Source: Nepenthes gracilis | Taxonomy: Eukaryota; Streptophyta; Magnoliopsida; Caryophyllales; Nepenthaceae | Length of the DNA: 64,000 bases | Assembly: GCA_033239525.1 (NCBI GenBank) | Contig: BSYO01000036.1 | Location: 5,912,126 to 5,976,125, forward strand | Direction: 5' to 3' | Shown: positions 1 to 10,880 of the stretch, piece after piece | Position numbering within the stretch: the stretch's first letter is position 1 | Layout: each line of letters begins with the position of its first letter | Notes under the pieces: generated by a model | Databases searched by the model: none | Told to the model about the DNA's origin: nothing | Seen by the model: the letters and a program-made list of their open reading frames with translations, nothing else | Made by a program: the position numbers and the translations under genes

Positions 1-1268
1 ATGAGTCTTAAATCTCTATCTAACGATTACGATATTATATTATATGAGGTATGCGTTGCAGGGACCCTTGCACCCCATTTTTCATCGTGTTTTGGCCCTC
101 TTGTGAGTTTGAAAAGATCATGAAAGATTATTTATTTATTTTTATTTGTTTAAAGAATTTTTTTTAATTAATTTGGTAATATATTGAATAAAAAATTTTA
201 ATTGAGAAAAGAAAACGAGTACAAAATTAGTCTCCAAATCTTGATCGAAGGTAAATCTCAAGCCTTAAATGAGAGTCTAATCAATTCGGACATATTTTGA
301 GCCATTTTTTTTTAAAGATTAAGCAATAATAATGTCATATCAATAAATAAATAAATAAATATAAAGAGATTCTTATTAAGTTAATACGAAAAAATTTTAA
401 CTATTTATCTTATCTCTATATTAAAAATTTTATTATGACCATCTTAAATATTAGACTATTTATTTTTTTAATAATTAATATTATTTTTAAAGGGATAGAT
501 AATAGATATTAATATAATATTGAAATATATTATTTTAACTGTATCTTTTTATAATATAAATACTCATGGATTAAGTAACTAGAGTAAAATAATGTTATAA
601 AACCTAATTTGATGTTGTTCTCTTGTAATGATAGGTCTCAACTATTACAATGATAGTAGAATATAATATTTAAGGACATCATCAGAAAATCCTTATATCG
701 GTCTCACGGCATTGAGTAAAAGGATGATATGCATCTAAGAGCTGTCCCACCATCAATATTTTAGGATTATTATCTTATTTAAAGATTGACTTTAATTTTA
801 AAATAACCTTAACTCTTGTGGTATGTAAAATTGTCTATAATGATATGATACTTGTTTATTTATTACAATTAATTAAAAATTACAATCTTATATGATTAAT
901 TATAACTATTAATTAGATATTATCAAACAAAGTTATTTTCTTATTGAATTAATATTTAAGATAAATAGATTTCTTACATAATTGAAAATTCGATCATCTC
1001 TGTTAACATACTAAATACTACTAGGTGGATAGAAAAAAATCCAAGGAAACTTCTGTGTGTGTTGGTGAAAAAACTGCTTTGATCCGGTAAAAAGAAAGAG
1101 AGACTAAACTGTACCTTATTTTGGGCTGAGCAAATACAAGTTTTTCTTACTAATACTTTAGTGTGATTTGCAAAGTTTCGTTTATAATCTCCTGCAGCTT
1201 TTATTTAACATTTTTATTTTGATTTTGAGAGAAAGAAAAAGTGCCATGATCCAGCATTTTTTTTACTA
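1..1268. other. AT-rich intergenic DNA, no gene seen
   Basis: Strongly AT-rich, with many short A/T runs and stops in all frames. I see no conserved protein, RNA gene or element end. It reads as decayed intergenic sequence. Confidence 0.6.
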
Positions 1269-1468
1269 TTGATGTGTGTCCCATATTAAAAAATTTGAGG
1301 TAAAACTTTCAACTTATAAGTTTAAAAAATCTTATTCCCATAAGATATCCTTTTAGGATGTGTTCTCTACTATTGATGCGTGTATAAATTCAGGAGGAAA
1401 ATCCATTTCCTCTAAACTTCTAAGTTTGAGATTTTACTTTAAACTTTTCAATATGAAACACACATCAA
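1269..1468. repeat. Foldback MITE with long terminal inverted repeats
   Basis: The left end (TTGATGTGTGTCCCATATT...) and the reverse complement of the right end (TTGATGTGTGTTTCATATT...) match over about 50 bases with scattered mismatches. The 200-bp segment can therefore fold into a long hairpin. It is flanked by CTA on both sides (1266-1268 and 1469-1471), a possible 3-bp target duplication. There is no coding capacity. An imperfect internal copy of the terminal word lies near 1370. The superfamily is not assigned, because the CTA flank is not the usual Tourist TWA. Confidence 0.6.
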
Positions 1469-1737
1469 CTATCTTATTAATACAAAAAGAAAAGAAGAAT
1501 GAAAAAGAAATTTGATTTTGTGTTATTCGAGATACTAATAAATTCTTTACAGTTCCTGCTTTTTCATATACTGCATATTTTGAATATTACAAAATCTATA
1601 GATAAATATTGACTAAGTTCATATAATTTTTTCATTAATTAAAAATTTATTGGATTTGGTCACTCCCTTGTGAGTAGCCCAACAAACTGATTTGTTATAG
1701 AAGAATTTGTGGAGAACTGATTCCGGTTAACGAGACG

Positions 1738-1963
1738 TTGACCGGAGAAGAACAGGGGACGGTCAATGGAGATTGACCGGCAGATGCCAACTATAAATTC
1801 CAGTCAACAGGAGGTTGACCGTCTTAAGATTACAGAAGTACTGCTAGATGGCGAATGGGTAACAGAAAACGGTCAATAGGGAGGTTGACCGGATGGCAAC
1901 AGAAGACGGTCAATGGGGAGGTTGACCGGATGAAAGAGAGGGACGGTCAACGGAAGGTTGACC
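1738..1963. promoter_or_regulatory. Array of alternating GGTCAA/TTGACC words (W-box-like) in LTR U3
   Basis: Within about 225 bp there are some ten copies of TTGACC or its complement GGTCAA, plus GTCAAC variants. They are mostly arranged as GGTCAA followed 8-12 bases later by TTGACCGG, giving repeated short inverted pairs. TTGACC/T is the known core bound by WRKY factors. The array lies about 500-750 bp upstream of the LTR's TATA box and recurs in the other three LTRs of this family. A regulatory role is inference. Confidence 0.45.
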
Positions 1964-2482
1964 GGATAACGTTAGAGAGGAAATACGGAGAGGATTTTCG
2001 AAGTAGAAAATGCTGAAGCGCCTTTTAGGATAGATTACCAGTCAACCTGGTAATCGGTTGAGAAGGAAGAATTTACCAGTTGGTGACACTGATATGGAAT
2101 CGCCCGTAGACATGGTTGAATGTACAGTAGCGTCCGGAGATATTGGCTGTACACAATGACTAGCGAGGATACGGGATGTCCGAGGTCATTGTCACTACCC
2201 AGAGACCAAGGAACGCCGGAGGACTCTTGTGATGGCCAAAGGGCACAAATGGTCCGGGACTTAACTGCAGTAACGACCGAAAACGTCGTGGACGGTTGGC
2301 AGTAAGTTGTAGACAGTTGACTCTACAGAACAGGTGGCAAACCCGCAGTCTGTGTAGGCCGTCTGTGCAGGTGGCAGGATTGTAGAGTTGGTGGGCAAAG
2401 TTATTGGCAGGTTGTAGAGCAGGTGACAAACGTTTGTCCACACGCAACCTGCTTATTGGTTGAAGGTCTCCGGGTAGATCAT

Positions 2483-2491
2483 TATATATAT
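2483..2491 (+). promoter_or_regulatory. TATA box of family C LTR
   Basis: TATATATAT followed by GCATG. The corresponding position in the other LTRs of the family is TATATATA or TATATA followed by CATGCATG (56514, 58448, 60477). This conservation marks the likely U3/R promoter of the element. Confidence 0.5.
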
Positions 2492-3022
2492 GCATGTGGG
2501 CATGCTGTGCTTAGTGCGCGCAAGGCACCATGAGAGTGACCATGGGTGATAGAGAAATCACCATGGGTGAGCATTCGTCGGGGCTTGTGTAGCCGGCCGC
2601 ATGAGTGGGGGGGTGAAACGGCGATCGCCGTTTCACCAACACTTGTAAAATGAGAGAGCAGAGAGCACCATAGAGAGGAGAGAAAGAGTGGAAGAAAGAG
2701 AGAGCAATAAGTGAAACACAAAGAGTGAGACTTTGTATTCTCGTGCTCTGTTCTTTATTTTCGCCTCTAGAGTTTGGGTAGCCAGGGTGGTTGCTTGTAT
2801 TCTGTCTCTGGGTTTGTGTAACCATTTTACATAGTGGATCTATTGGTGGATTTTGTGTCTCGTGATTTTTTTCTTAGTTGAAAAGGGGTTTCCACGTAAA
2901 AAATATTGTACATCTTTTGTATTCTTTGTTCCTACTATATGGTAGCTAACGATGACGGGAGGGTTCGAGTATTACACTGCTACCGGATTGGGTGGATCCG
3001 GATGTCGAAGCCCAACAAAATT

Positions 3023-4058
3023 TATGTTATTTATATGTTTATTTACCATGATAGTTCATGAAATATCATAGTAAATCAATTATCGTGAGCATGGCTTATC
3101 TGCTAAAGTTCTTGCATGATGAGGTTGGAAAGCTATAACAGCATGTCTAGTCCAAAAATTAGTAGAAATAATAATTTCACTTGTTGTTTAATATATATGT
3201 TGAAAATTAGAGGAATAGTAATTCCTTGCAAACAACTAATACAAAAAACCTATGAATCACATTGATTTATTTATTTTTAGTTCTAAAGGAATAATAATTG
3301 TAGGCCAAATGACTATTTTACCAACATAAAATTTACTATTCAGCATTTGTCGTGGCAGGGTGGCAGCCTGGTGGCTGCAGCTGAATTAGGGGATGGCAGC
3401 ATGGTAGAAGCGGTGAAAATGTGATGTTAGTGGCAACTAAAAATATTAAATGGGTCATGCCGTTCATGATACGACACAATCTAATATTTCATATTATGTT
3501 AGGTTGTATAGTAGACGGCCCGTGAATTATGTCTGATATGGCTCAAAATTTTCTTATTAACAAATGGTCATGTGACTGTTTGAATCAAATGATCGCATGA
3601 CTGCTTAGGGGAAGTGAGCAGTGGGCAATGGTCATTTTATAAATTAACTATATAATATACCTATGTAATATATATACTCTTTCTACTCTCTCTACTATCC
3701 ACTCTTTATCAATTTTATTAAATTTTATCTATAATTTATATATTTATACTATCATTATATAGGTTAATTATTAATTCTGGAACATAATTTTATTAATTTC
3801 AATGATAAAGAAATATAAAAAAAATATTTTAATACTCTCATACCGATTACAACACATATATATACCGACAATGGTTCTAAAATATTAAAATTACAATCTA
3901 GTTTTGACAAATATACTACCACTACTCATTTTAATTCTAGCTACCCCTAGAAACATTCCAATAATATATAGTAATATTTTAAAATTAAAAAAGTTAATGT
4001 CAGAAATAAGCTGTTTCTAAAAAAATATAAAAATAATTACATGTGTAAAAATTTTAAG
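3023..4058. other. AT-rich intergenic DNA between two LTR insertions
   Basis: No gene or element end recognised. The segment lies between the target duplication of the family C solo LTR and that of Tat-1. It includes a GC-richer patch around 3350-3420 without coding signature. Confidence 0.5.
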
Positions 4059-4063
4059 GGTAT

Positions 4064-4979
4064 TGATAGGGATGGCCGTAGTGGGTTGACCCAAAAGGGT
4101 AAGTGCCCATAATGTATAGTGGCCCATTTACCCGTGGGACAATCAACGCTACCATTGACTGGAAAAACGTCCCAAGCAGATCGAACATAGCCCACAAAAG
4201 ACACGACCCAAACCAAAATCGGCTCACGCTCACTGTCTTATACTCAACGATCGTCTGCCTTAATTATCCGTAACTCTGAGGATGGCAATCTCCTCTGTGA
4301 CGCAAATCCCTCTAGAAAAAGAGCGTATCCTGGAAGGAAAACTCTCAAATGAACGCACGACTCACAACGAAAATCTCAACGGTCACTGCGTGTGACATTC
4401 CCGCAGAATGAAGTGAATCTTTCTTTTTTACCATTGCAGCCAAAAATGGCGCCCGCATCACACGATGAAAGGAAATTATCATATTAGAAGGCGGGCATCT
4501 CGCCTCACCACCTAAGGAAGGCGAAAAAGGCCCACAGCAATAAAAGGCTATGGAGACCCACTCCATAGGCACGCTTTCTTGCATACTCAAACTTGCGCAA
4601 ATCTTTCCAACTCTCAAGCATCCAATTACTCTGCCTTCTTTTCTACTACTAGTTCCAAGCGAACTCAGTACTCAGAGAGACTGCTTTCAACGAACACCCC
4701 ACGACCAAAGCCACTCTCCACGAGTATACCTCCGACCCTCGTTCTCAAATCTCTCACCCTGCATTCATTTCAACACTCTGTTTTTACCATTTTATTTTTT
4801 GGAAGGCTGATTACTGACTTGAGTGTCGAAAGATAAATCGGAGAACGAGTCCCAACGGTTTTCCCTGATATCTCATCTTCTAGTTGTAGTGTGTAGGATC
4901 CCAAGTGTGCCAGACGGTGATAGGACCCGAAGAGCAGCTAAGCACGAATCCATCCAAAGTTTGGATCTAGGATGTATCA
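4064..4979 (+). repeat. Tat-1 5' LTR
   Basis: Starts TGATAGGG and ends in GTATCA, and aligns along its length with 15103-16019. The TATA position reads AATAAAAGG (near 4539), against TATAAAAGG in the 3' LTR. The motif TTGAGTGTCGAAAGATAAAT near its 3' end (from about 4819) is shared with the LTRs of the other Tat elements in the window. Confidence 0.9.
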
Positions 4980-5000
4980 TTGGCGCCGTCTGTGGGAAAG
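4980..5000 (+). other. Tat-1 primer binding site
   Basis: Directly after the LTR comes T then TGGCGCCGTCTGTGGGAA. The first nine bases match the complement of the plant tRNA-Asp 3' end, and the rest is diverged. The same position in Tat-2 and Tat-3 reads TTGGTGTTATCTGTGATAAG and TTGGTATCATCTATGAGAAT, which are decayed forms of the same word. Confidence 0.75.
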
Positions 5001-5050
5001 CTAATGAAAGACCAATCCACTACCTCACCAGAATTAGTGTCATCTACCAA

Positions 5051-6560
5051 TATGGTGAACACAAGAGTGCAAGTTAGCTTTCCCGCAAAAGAAGTCACCT
5101 CCCCTGACAACGACCGCTCCGCTGATAGTCGGGTCAGAGAACAACCTACTCCGCTCTTCCTGGCAATGGCGAAATAGATAACTAAAACATCACAAACACT
5201 CCAGATGCTTTGCACGCGCCAGAGTAAGTAGAAGTTGGGGCTCACTCCTCCACGGCCCACACACCAGCCTCCAAGCGGGGAGGTCAGAGAAAGAAAAAGC
5301 CGACCAAGAAGGCCCCTAAATCGGGCAACTCTAACATCTCTGTGACCTCCAACTTTTGAAGCCATTCAAGGCTTAAAGGGCGGTTGAGTCATAGGACTTC
5401 GGAGGAGAGCCCAGAAAGAAAAAATCCCAGATACTCCAGGATGAGCAAAGGCTTCCAGTACAAGAGGAAGCCTCTTGCATTACCCGACCGACGAGTGGCA
5501 ACAGTCGGCCTGCTCTGCACTGCACGGCCGGACACATGGAGTTGAGGACATACCATAACTCCAAAAGATCTATAACCTCTTCACAGGTGGAGGAGAAAGT
5601 TCATAACATTTGGAATCACGTGTTCAAAAGAGAAGTTAGAGAACACACGACTAACTTGAAGAGATCTCCATTCACCATGGGGATCTGAACCCAGCTGTTG
5701 CCACCAAAGTTCAAAATACCAACCCTGGAATCTTATGACGGAAGTGTCGATCCTATGGATCACCTTGACCACTTTCGCACCTTACTGAGCTTGCAGGGTC
5801 TGGAGGAAGCTTTCATGTGCCAATACTTCCCCCTCACTTTGAAGGGAGATGCCAGCATCTGGTTCTACCAGCTCTCGACAAATTCGATTTGAAGCTTTCG
5901 GGACCTCACCGGCAATTTCCTAGCACAGTATGCCTCCAATCGTCGCGAGGAAAAGCAACCATGACACCTCGCCTGCGTGACGTAGAAGCCAGGTGAAAAC
6001 TTGAGAAAGTTCCTAGAGTGGTTTACCACAGAAGCCCGAAGAATTCCAAGGCTTACTAAAGAGGTGAAACTCAACAGCTTCATTTTTGCACTGAGACCGG
6101 GCAACTTCTTTAGGCACATGGCCCACAAGGACCCGTGAACGTTCCAAGAGGCGGAATCCATTACCTGGGTTTACATAACGACTGAAGAAACTAACGAGGC
6201 AAAGCACCCAGAGCAGCCCGATCGGCCTCACTCTTTTCTGGCGGAGGAAAAGAGGAAGAATGGGGGCATTGACAACTCCCAGAGAAAGCTACCCAGAGCC
6301 GAGCCACCTGTATGCAAGGAGTTCAGGCCCATAAACCTGACTCCACAGAATGACACCTGGGTAAATTTTATGATACATATTCGGGAAGAAAAATTTGTCA
6401 AGTGGCCAAAACTGAAGAAGAACCCGAAGGGAGAAGACCCATCGAAGTATTGCGACTTTCATCGATTTTCGGGTCACAACACATAAGGCTGTAGAATGCT
6501 GCAAAGGGAGATTAAAGAGCTGATTTTTTTAGGACACCTCACTAAGTTCCTAAGGAACCT
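5051..6560 (+). pseudogene. gag: Tat-1 gag (broken)
   Basis: Capsid polyprotein remnant. The likely start is ATG at 5051 (MVNTRVQVSF..., shared with Tat-3 MVNTILQ... and Tat-2 MVNIGV...). The capsid-like Retrotrans_gag domain is readable in one frame from 5698 (PTLESYDGSVDPMDHLDHF..., then ...YFPLTLKGDASIWFYQL) through several TGA/TAG stops to about 6150. A zinc-knuckle-like YCDFH...GHNT*GC motif lies at about 6446-6495, followed by a basic tail. Stops at 5178 and 5890 and others mean no full product. Confidence 0.8.
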
Positions 6561-6699
6561 TGGGCAAAATTCCGATGCCTCAAGCGGGGACAGGTCCAAT
6601 CAGCCTCAACTGTGGAACAAGGTCGTGGTCGAGGTGGTCAACATGGTGACCACCATACCTCCTAAGGCCCACCATATGGATCACTAGAAAAAGCCAATT

Positions 6700-7331
6700 G
6701 AGCACAAGTAGAGGGTGGGGGAAGATGTCATTAGTTTCAGCGACAATAATATGACGCATGTAATCTCCCCCATACCAACGGCGTGGTTGTATCTGTACTA
6801 GTTTCAGACGACAGTCTAGACTATTAGCTGAAATTAGTCTTCATTGATAATGAAAGTTTTAGAGATTTGCTCTACATCGATACGTATTTTAAATTAGAAT
6901 TTAAAAGGAGTCAACTCAAACCGGTCGAAGAGCCACTATATGAGCTAGTGGCCATCCAAGGGACGATACAGCTAGAGGTTACCATGGGCACGTACTCTAA
7001 AATGGCGAGCCGCACGCTCACCTTTCTAGTCGTTGACCTGTTCTCTGTGTACAACGTCATACGTGGTTGGCCATGCCTGGTGACATTCGGGGCCGTAACG
7101 TTAATACCTCACTTAAAAATGAAATTTTCAACAGCATGCGCTATTTGTGAAATGTTGGGTGACCAAGTAACCGAACGTACATGCTATATGTCGGAAGTAG
7201 CCCCAAGCGGCGGCGAAAGGCCGGCGGAAGAGTTGGACCATCAAGATGAAGTAACACTACAGCAGGCGCAATCTGGTGAGACCACTGACCTCGTACCTCT
7301 GGATCCGGATAACTTGTATGAGTGCGTATAG
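6700..7331 (+). pseudogene. Tat-1 aspartic protease region (broken)
   Basis: The open stretch 6867-7331 contains the family pattern Y(D/E)LVAIQGTIQLEVTMGTYSKMA...LTFLVVDLFSVYNVIRGWPCL...GAVTLIPHLKMKFST, the C-terminal half of Tat-type retropepsin. The catalytic Asp part upstream, around 6720-6860, is out of frame. The end is joined to the RT linker, as in a gag-pol polyprotein. It is non-functional because of stops on both sides. Confidence 0.75.
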
Positions 7332-8460
7332 ATAGTGGGCTCATTGGCCGGACCCCTGCGCAATGAACTGATTAACTTCTTAAGGTGTAATGCAGATGTC
7401 TTCGCATGGACATCCACCAACATGCCTGGGATTCCGGTCGGAGTAATGGTTCACAAGTTGAGTCTTAATCCAGACTGCAAACCTATCAGGTAGAAATGGA
7501 GAAACCATTCCGTCGAGAAACTTATAGCCATCTGGGATGAGGTAAAGAAGCTGTTGGATTCCGAGTTCATTAGGGAGGTCCAATACCCGGACTAATTTTC
7601 CAACGTGGTCCTAATCAAAAAGAGCAACAGAAAGTAGCGGATGTACATCGACTTCACCGACGTTAATAAAGTCTGCCCAAATGATAGCTTCTCGTTGCCC
7701 AAGATCGACCTGCTGGTGGACTCCACTTCTGGGCATGAGTTACTGACTTTTATGGATGCATACTCAGGCAATAATCACATTTGGATGAGCCTAGAGGATG
7801 AGAAGCATACCTCATTCATCAGTTATCTCACAAGATCATAGCCTTCGATCTGAAGAACACATGCGCTACTTACCAGAGGCTCGTAAATAAAATATTCGAG
7901 ATGCAGATCAACCGCATATGGAACGATATGCTCGTCAAAAATAAGACCAACCATATTCACTCAAGTCAAGCCTTTCGAGGTACCAGATGAAGTCAAAGTA
8001 TGTTTTCGGGGTATCCTCGAAGTTCTTGGGTTTTATCGTCTCTCAATGAGGGATCGAGGCAAGCCCTGAAGAAGATCAAAGTCCTCACGGACATGACTCT
8101 GGCACAGAGTGTCAAGGATGTCCAGAGGCTTACTGGGAGACTGGCAGCGCTCTCCCGTTTCTTGGCCAAGTCTAGTGATAAGTATCTTCCCTTCTTCAAG
8201 GCTTTCAGGAGAACGAAAGGACGGTAGAAGTGGTCCCAATTGAAATATCGACCAATCCACTACTACTAACGTCACCAAGGGAGGGGGAGGAGCTATATCT
8301 CTACTTGGCAGTATCAGAGGCTGTTCTGAGCTCCTTTTTGATATGCTAAAATTCTGACGTGCAATGGCCGGTCTACTACGTATGCAAAACATTGACCGAC
8401 ATCGAGATTCATTAGCCCTACGCCGAGAAGCTCCTGTTGACCCTCGTCTTCTCAGCTAGA
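7332..8460 (+). pseudogene. pol: Tat-1 reverse transcriptase (broken)
   Basis: Recognisable blocks are the linker ...MPGIPVGVMVHKLSLNPDCKP (about 7420-7490), EVKKLLDSEFIREVQYP (about 7540), and YIDFTDVNKVCPNDSFSLPKIDLLVD...FMDAYSGNNHIWM (7641-7800). A frameshift near 7840 precedes AFDLKNTCATYQRLVNKIFE. The YVDD catalytic box is damaged: at about 7910-7945 the reading is ...NRIWNDMLVKN, where the family has ...YVDDMLVKS. The thumb/connection ...VLTDMTLAQSVKDVQRLTGRLAALSRF follows at about 8075-8170. Several stops and the lost Asp box make it inactive. Confidence 0.85.
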
Positions 8461-9110
8461 AAGCTAAGGCCCTACTTCTAGGCTCATTGAATAGTTATCT
8501 TTACCGACCAACCGTTGAAGGGCATCCTACAAAAGCCTAATATCTCAAGACGACTAGTCAAGTGGGTAATCGAGTTGGAGGAGTTTGACATTGAGTTTCG
8601 GCCCAAGCCAGCTATTAAGGGGCAGATGCTGGCCGACTTAATCGTCAAAACCACGACCCCAATCATCGATGCGGATTGCACCCACGACACGGACCTTCAC
8701 TCTAAAGCACTAGATTGGGTCCTTCACATGGACGGCTCGTCAACTAACTCAGGCAGTGGGGTTGGAGTGGTCCTAAGGACCCCAAACATGTTTGAAATGA
8801 AATACTCACTGAAGCTTGATTTTTTGGCCACTAATAACATTATCGAGTACGAAGCCCTGTTGGCAGGATTATGACTTGCTAAGGAGTGCTCAGCTAAGCA
8901 CTTGACTATCTATAGCGATTCAGAGTTAGTCGTCAACCAGATTCGTGAGAGCTTCGAGGTATGTAACCCTCTCTTGGCCAAATATTTGGCTAAGGCAAAG
9001 AGTGCGATCCAGAGGTTCGACAAGCTCAACTTGATCCACATCTCCAGAACTGAAAATTGGAAGGCCGACCAGTTTGTAAGGGCGGTGGTGGCCAAAAATT
9101 CAGAGTAATA
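8461..9110 (+). pseudogene. pol: Tat-1 RNase H (broken)
   Basis: After the RT tail (FTDQPLKGILQKP at about 8500), the stretch 8515-8874 reads LVKWVIELEEFDIEFRPKPAIKGQ...ADLI, then LHMDGSSTNSGSGVGVVL (catalytic Asp in HMDGSS) and FLATNNIIEYEALLAGL (catalytic Glu). It continues from 8902 with TIYSDSELVVNQI (third acidic residue) to RTENWKADQF. One TGA at 8872 splits it. All four RNase H signature blocks are therefore present in order. Confidence 0.85.
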
Positions 9111-9299
9111 CTCGAGGGACATGTGGGAGGTCTTGAGCACTCCCAGTATAGAGGAGCAGGAAGCGATACAAGTCTCTGACGGTAAGAACTGGATGTCGCC
9201 TTACTGGAGGTATCTCGCGGACAACTCCCCTACCGAAGAACCAGATGAAGCCAAACGGATAAAGAAAACGGCTAACTGATACACTATAGTTGACAAAAA

Positions 9300-10423
9300 A
9301 CTATATCGCAGAGGATACTCGATCCCGTACCTCCGGTGCCTTATTTCTAGAAGGCCAACTACGCATTGGGTGAGGTTCACCTTAGGATCTGTGGGACGCA
9401 CATCAGTGGAAGAAACCTGACCTTCAAGGTAATGCGCCAAGGATACTACTGGTTGACCATAAAGAAAGATGCCTTGGACTTCGTGAAGAGGTTTGAAATT
9501 TGCCAACTCTATGGCAATCTCCACCACCAACTGCCCACGGAGTTAAGAACCCTCTAGGCACTTTGGTCGTTCGCACAACGGGGGCTTGATTCCTCAGCCC
9601 ATTTTTCATTGCAACCGGTCAAAGGAAGTTTATCATCGCAGGCATTGATTATTCCACCAAGTGGGTAGAGGTCGCCCCGCTAGCCAAGATCATAGAGCAT
9701 AATGCCACAAAATTCATTAGGCAAAGTATAGTCGCAGATTCCAGAGTTCCTGATACTATCGTGACCGATAATGGAACCAAATTCTTGGGCAAGCACTTCA
9801 CCAAGTATTGTACCAATTTGAGCATTAAATGGGTCCACATTTCAGTAGCGTGCCCCCAAGTGAACGAACAGGTGGAGGTAACCAATTGGATGTTGCTACA
9901 CCGTCTAAAGACCAAATTGGATGACGCAGGGGGTTTTTGGATAGACGAAATGCCCTCCGTGTTATGGTCATACTAGACAACTCCCAAAGAACCAACGTGA
10001 GAGGCGCCTTTCAGTCTCTGCTATAGGATTGAGGCTGTGATCCAAGTCAAGATCGGGCTTTCAAGTCTTCGGGTAAAAGCCTTCGACCTATACAGCAACT
10101 CATAGAAGATCAGGGAGCACGTAGACCTACTAGAGGAAGCTCGGGATGTAGCCAGAATGTACACGGCAGCCTACCAACAGCGAATCGCCCACTATTATAA
10201 TAAGAAAGTAAAAACATGACAATTCAAAGTTAGAGACCTTGTCTTGCGAAGCATAGAGGCCATGCAAAAGACAGCCAACAGAAACAAGCTCTCCCCGAAT
10301 TGGAAAGGCTCATTTCTCATCTCAGTCGTTGTGCGGAATAGAGCATACAAGCTCTGGATCCAGAACGGTAAGATGGTTCCACAGACGTGAAACGTTGTCC
10401 ACTTAAAGCGTTATTTCCAATAA
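9300..10423 (+). pseudogene. pol: Tat-1 integrase (broken, DDE residues kept)
   Basis: The zinc-binding HHCC region is frameshifted (9366-9557 gives ...CGTHISGRNLTFKVMRQGYYWLTIKKDALDFVKRFEICQLY). The catalytic core runs from about 9628: IAGIDYSTKWVEV (first D), IVTDNGTKFLGKHF (second D), and CPQVNEQVEVTNWML (E). It then reads MPSVLWSY*TTPKEPT up to a stop at 9976. The C-terminal part ends HLKRYFQ with a TAA at 10421-10423, the conserved end of the polyprotein. Several stops inactivate it. Confidence 0.85.
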
Positions 10424-10632
10424 AAGATCGTACCAGGTCTAGGTAGGTCATATGTATGATCAAAAGTGTGCTTGTACAAACATACGAATGTTAATAAAAT
10501 AATTTTTCTTTTTTGCATGTTGTTATATTTCTGCTCTTTTTCTTTTTCCCATATGTATGCTTGCATGTAGATTGTATGGAAATGGACGACTTAGATTGCC
10601 CATAAGTTAGGGTGTGTTTTCACCGCTTGCAC

Positions 10633-10880
10633 CTAAACATTGGCCCCACGCCAAGCGGCCTGTGAGCAGTCGAATCAAACCTCTGTCCCATACCAAGCAG
10701 ACCATAAGTAGTTAAATTAAACCTTGGTCCTATACCAAGTGGCCTGTAAGCGGTCAAATTAAACCTTGATCCCATATCAAGTGGCTCATAAGCTGTCGAA
10801 TTAAACATTGATCCCATACCAAGCGGCCCCTAAGTGGTCGGATTAAACATTGATTCCATCCCAAGCAGCCCCATTCGCGT
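10633..10880. repeat. 42-bp tandem array downstream of Tat-1 integrase
   Basis: The word CCAAGCGGCC and its surroundings recur at 10651, 10693, 10735, 10777 and beyond, an exact 42-bp period with point differences (about six units). Because 42 is a multiple of three, the - strand reads as a repeated 14-residue peptide. Related units occur at the same place in Tat-3 (about 54590-54715). It ends at a purine-rich CTTAGAGGG. The function is unknown. Confidence 0.8.

Larger units (their letters stand above)
1648..3017 (+). mobile_element. Solo LTR, family C
   Basis: This 1,370-bp segment matches, end to end, the three LTRs at 55710-61064. It starts TATTGGATTTGGTCACTCCC (ancestral start TGTTGG) and ends in CCCAACA. 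It is flanked by a perfect 5-bp direct repeat AAATT (1643-1647 and 3018-3022). No internal sequence follows, so this is one LTR left by LTR-LTR recombination. Inside are a U3 cluster of GGTCAA/TTGACC words and a TATA box near 2483. The reading frames across it are shadows. Confidence 0.9.

Noticed and set aside
10633..10880. CRISPR-like regularity of the 42-bp units
   Set aside because: Units are contiguous without unique spacers and lie in a plant retroelement; it is a tandem minisatellite.
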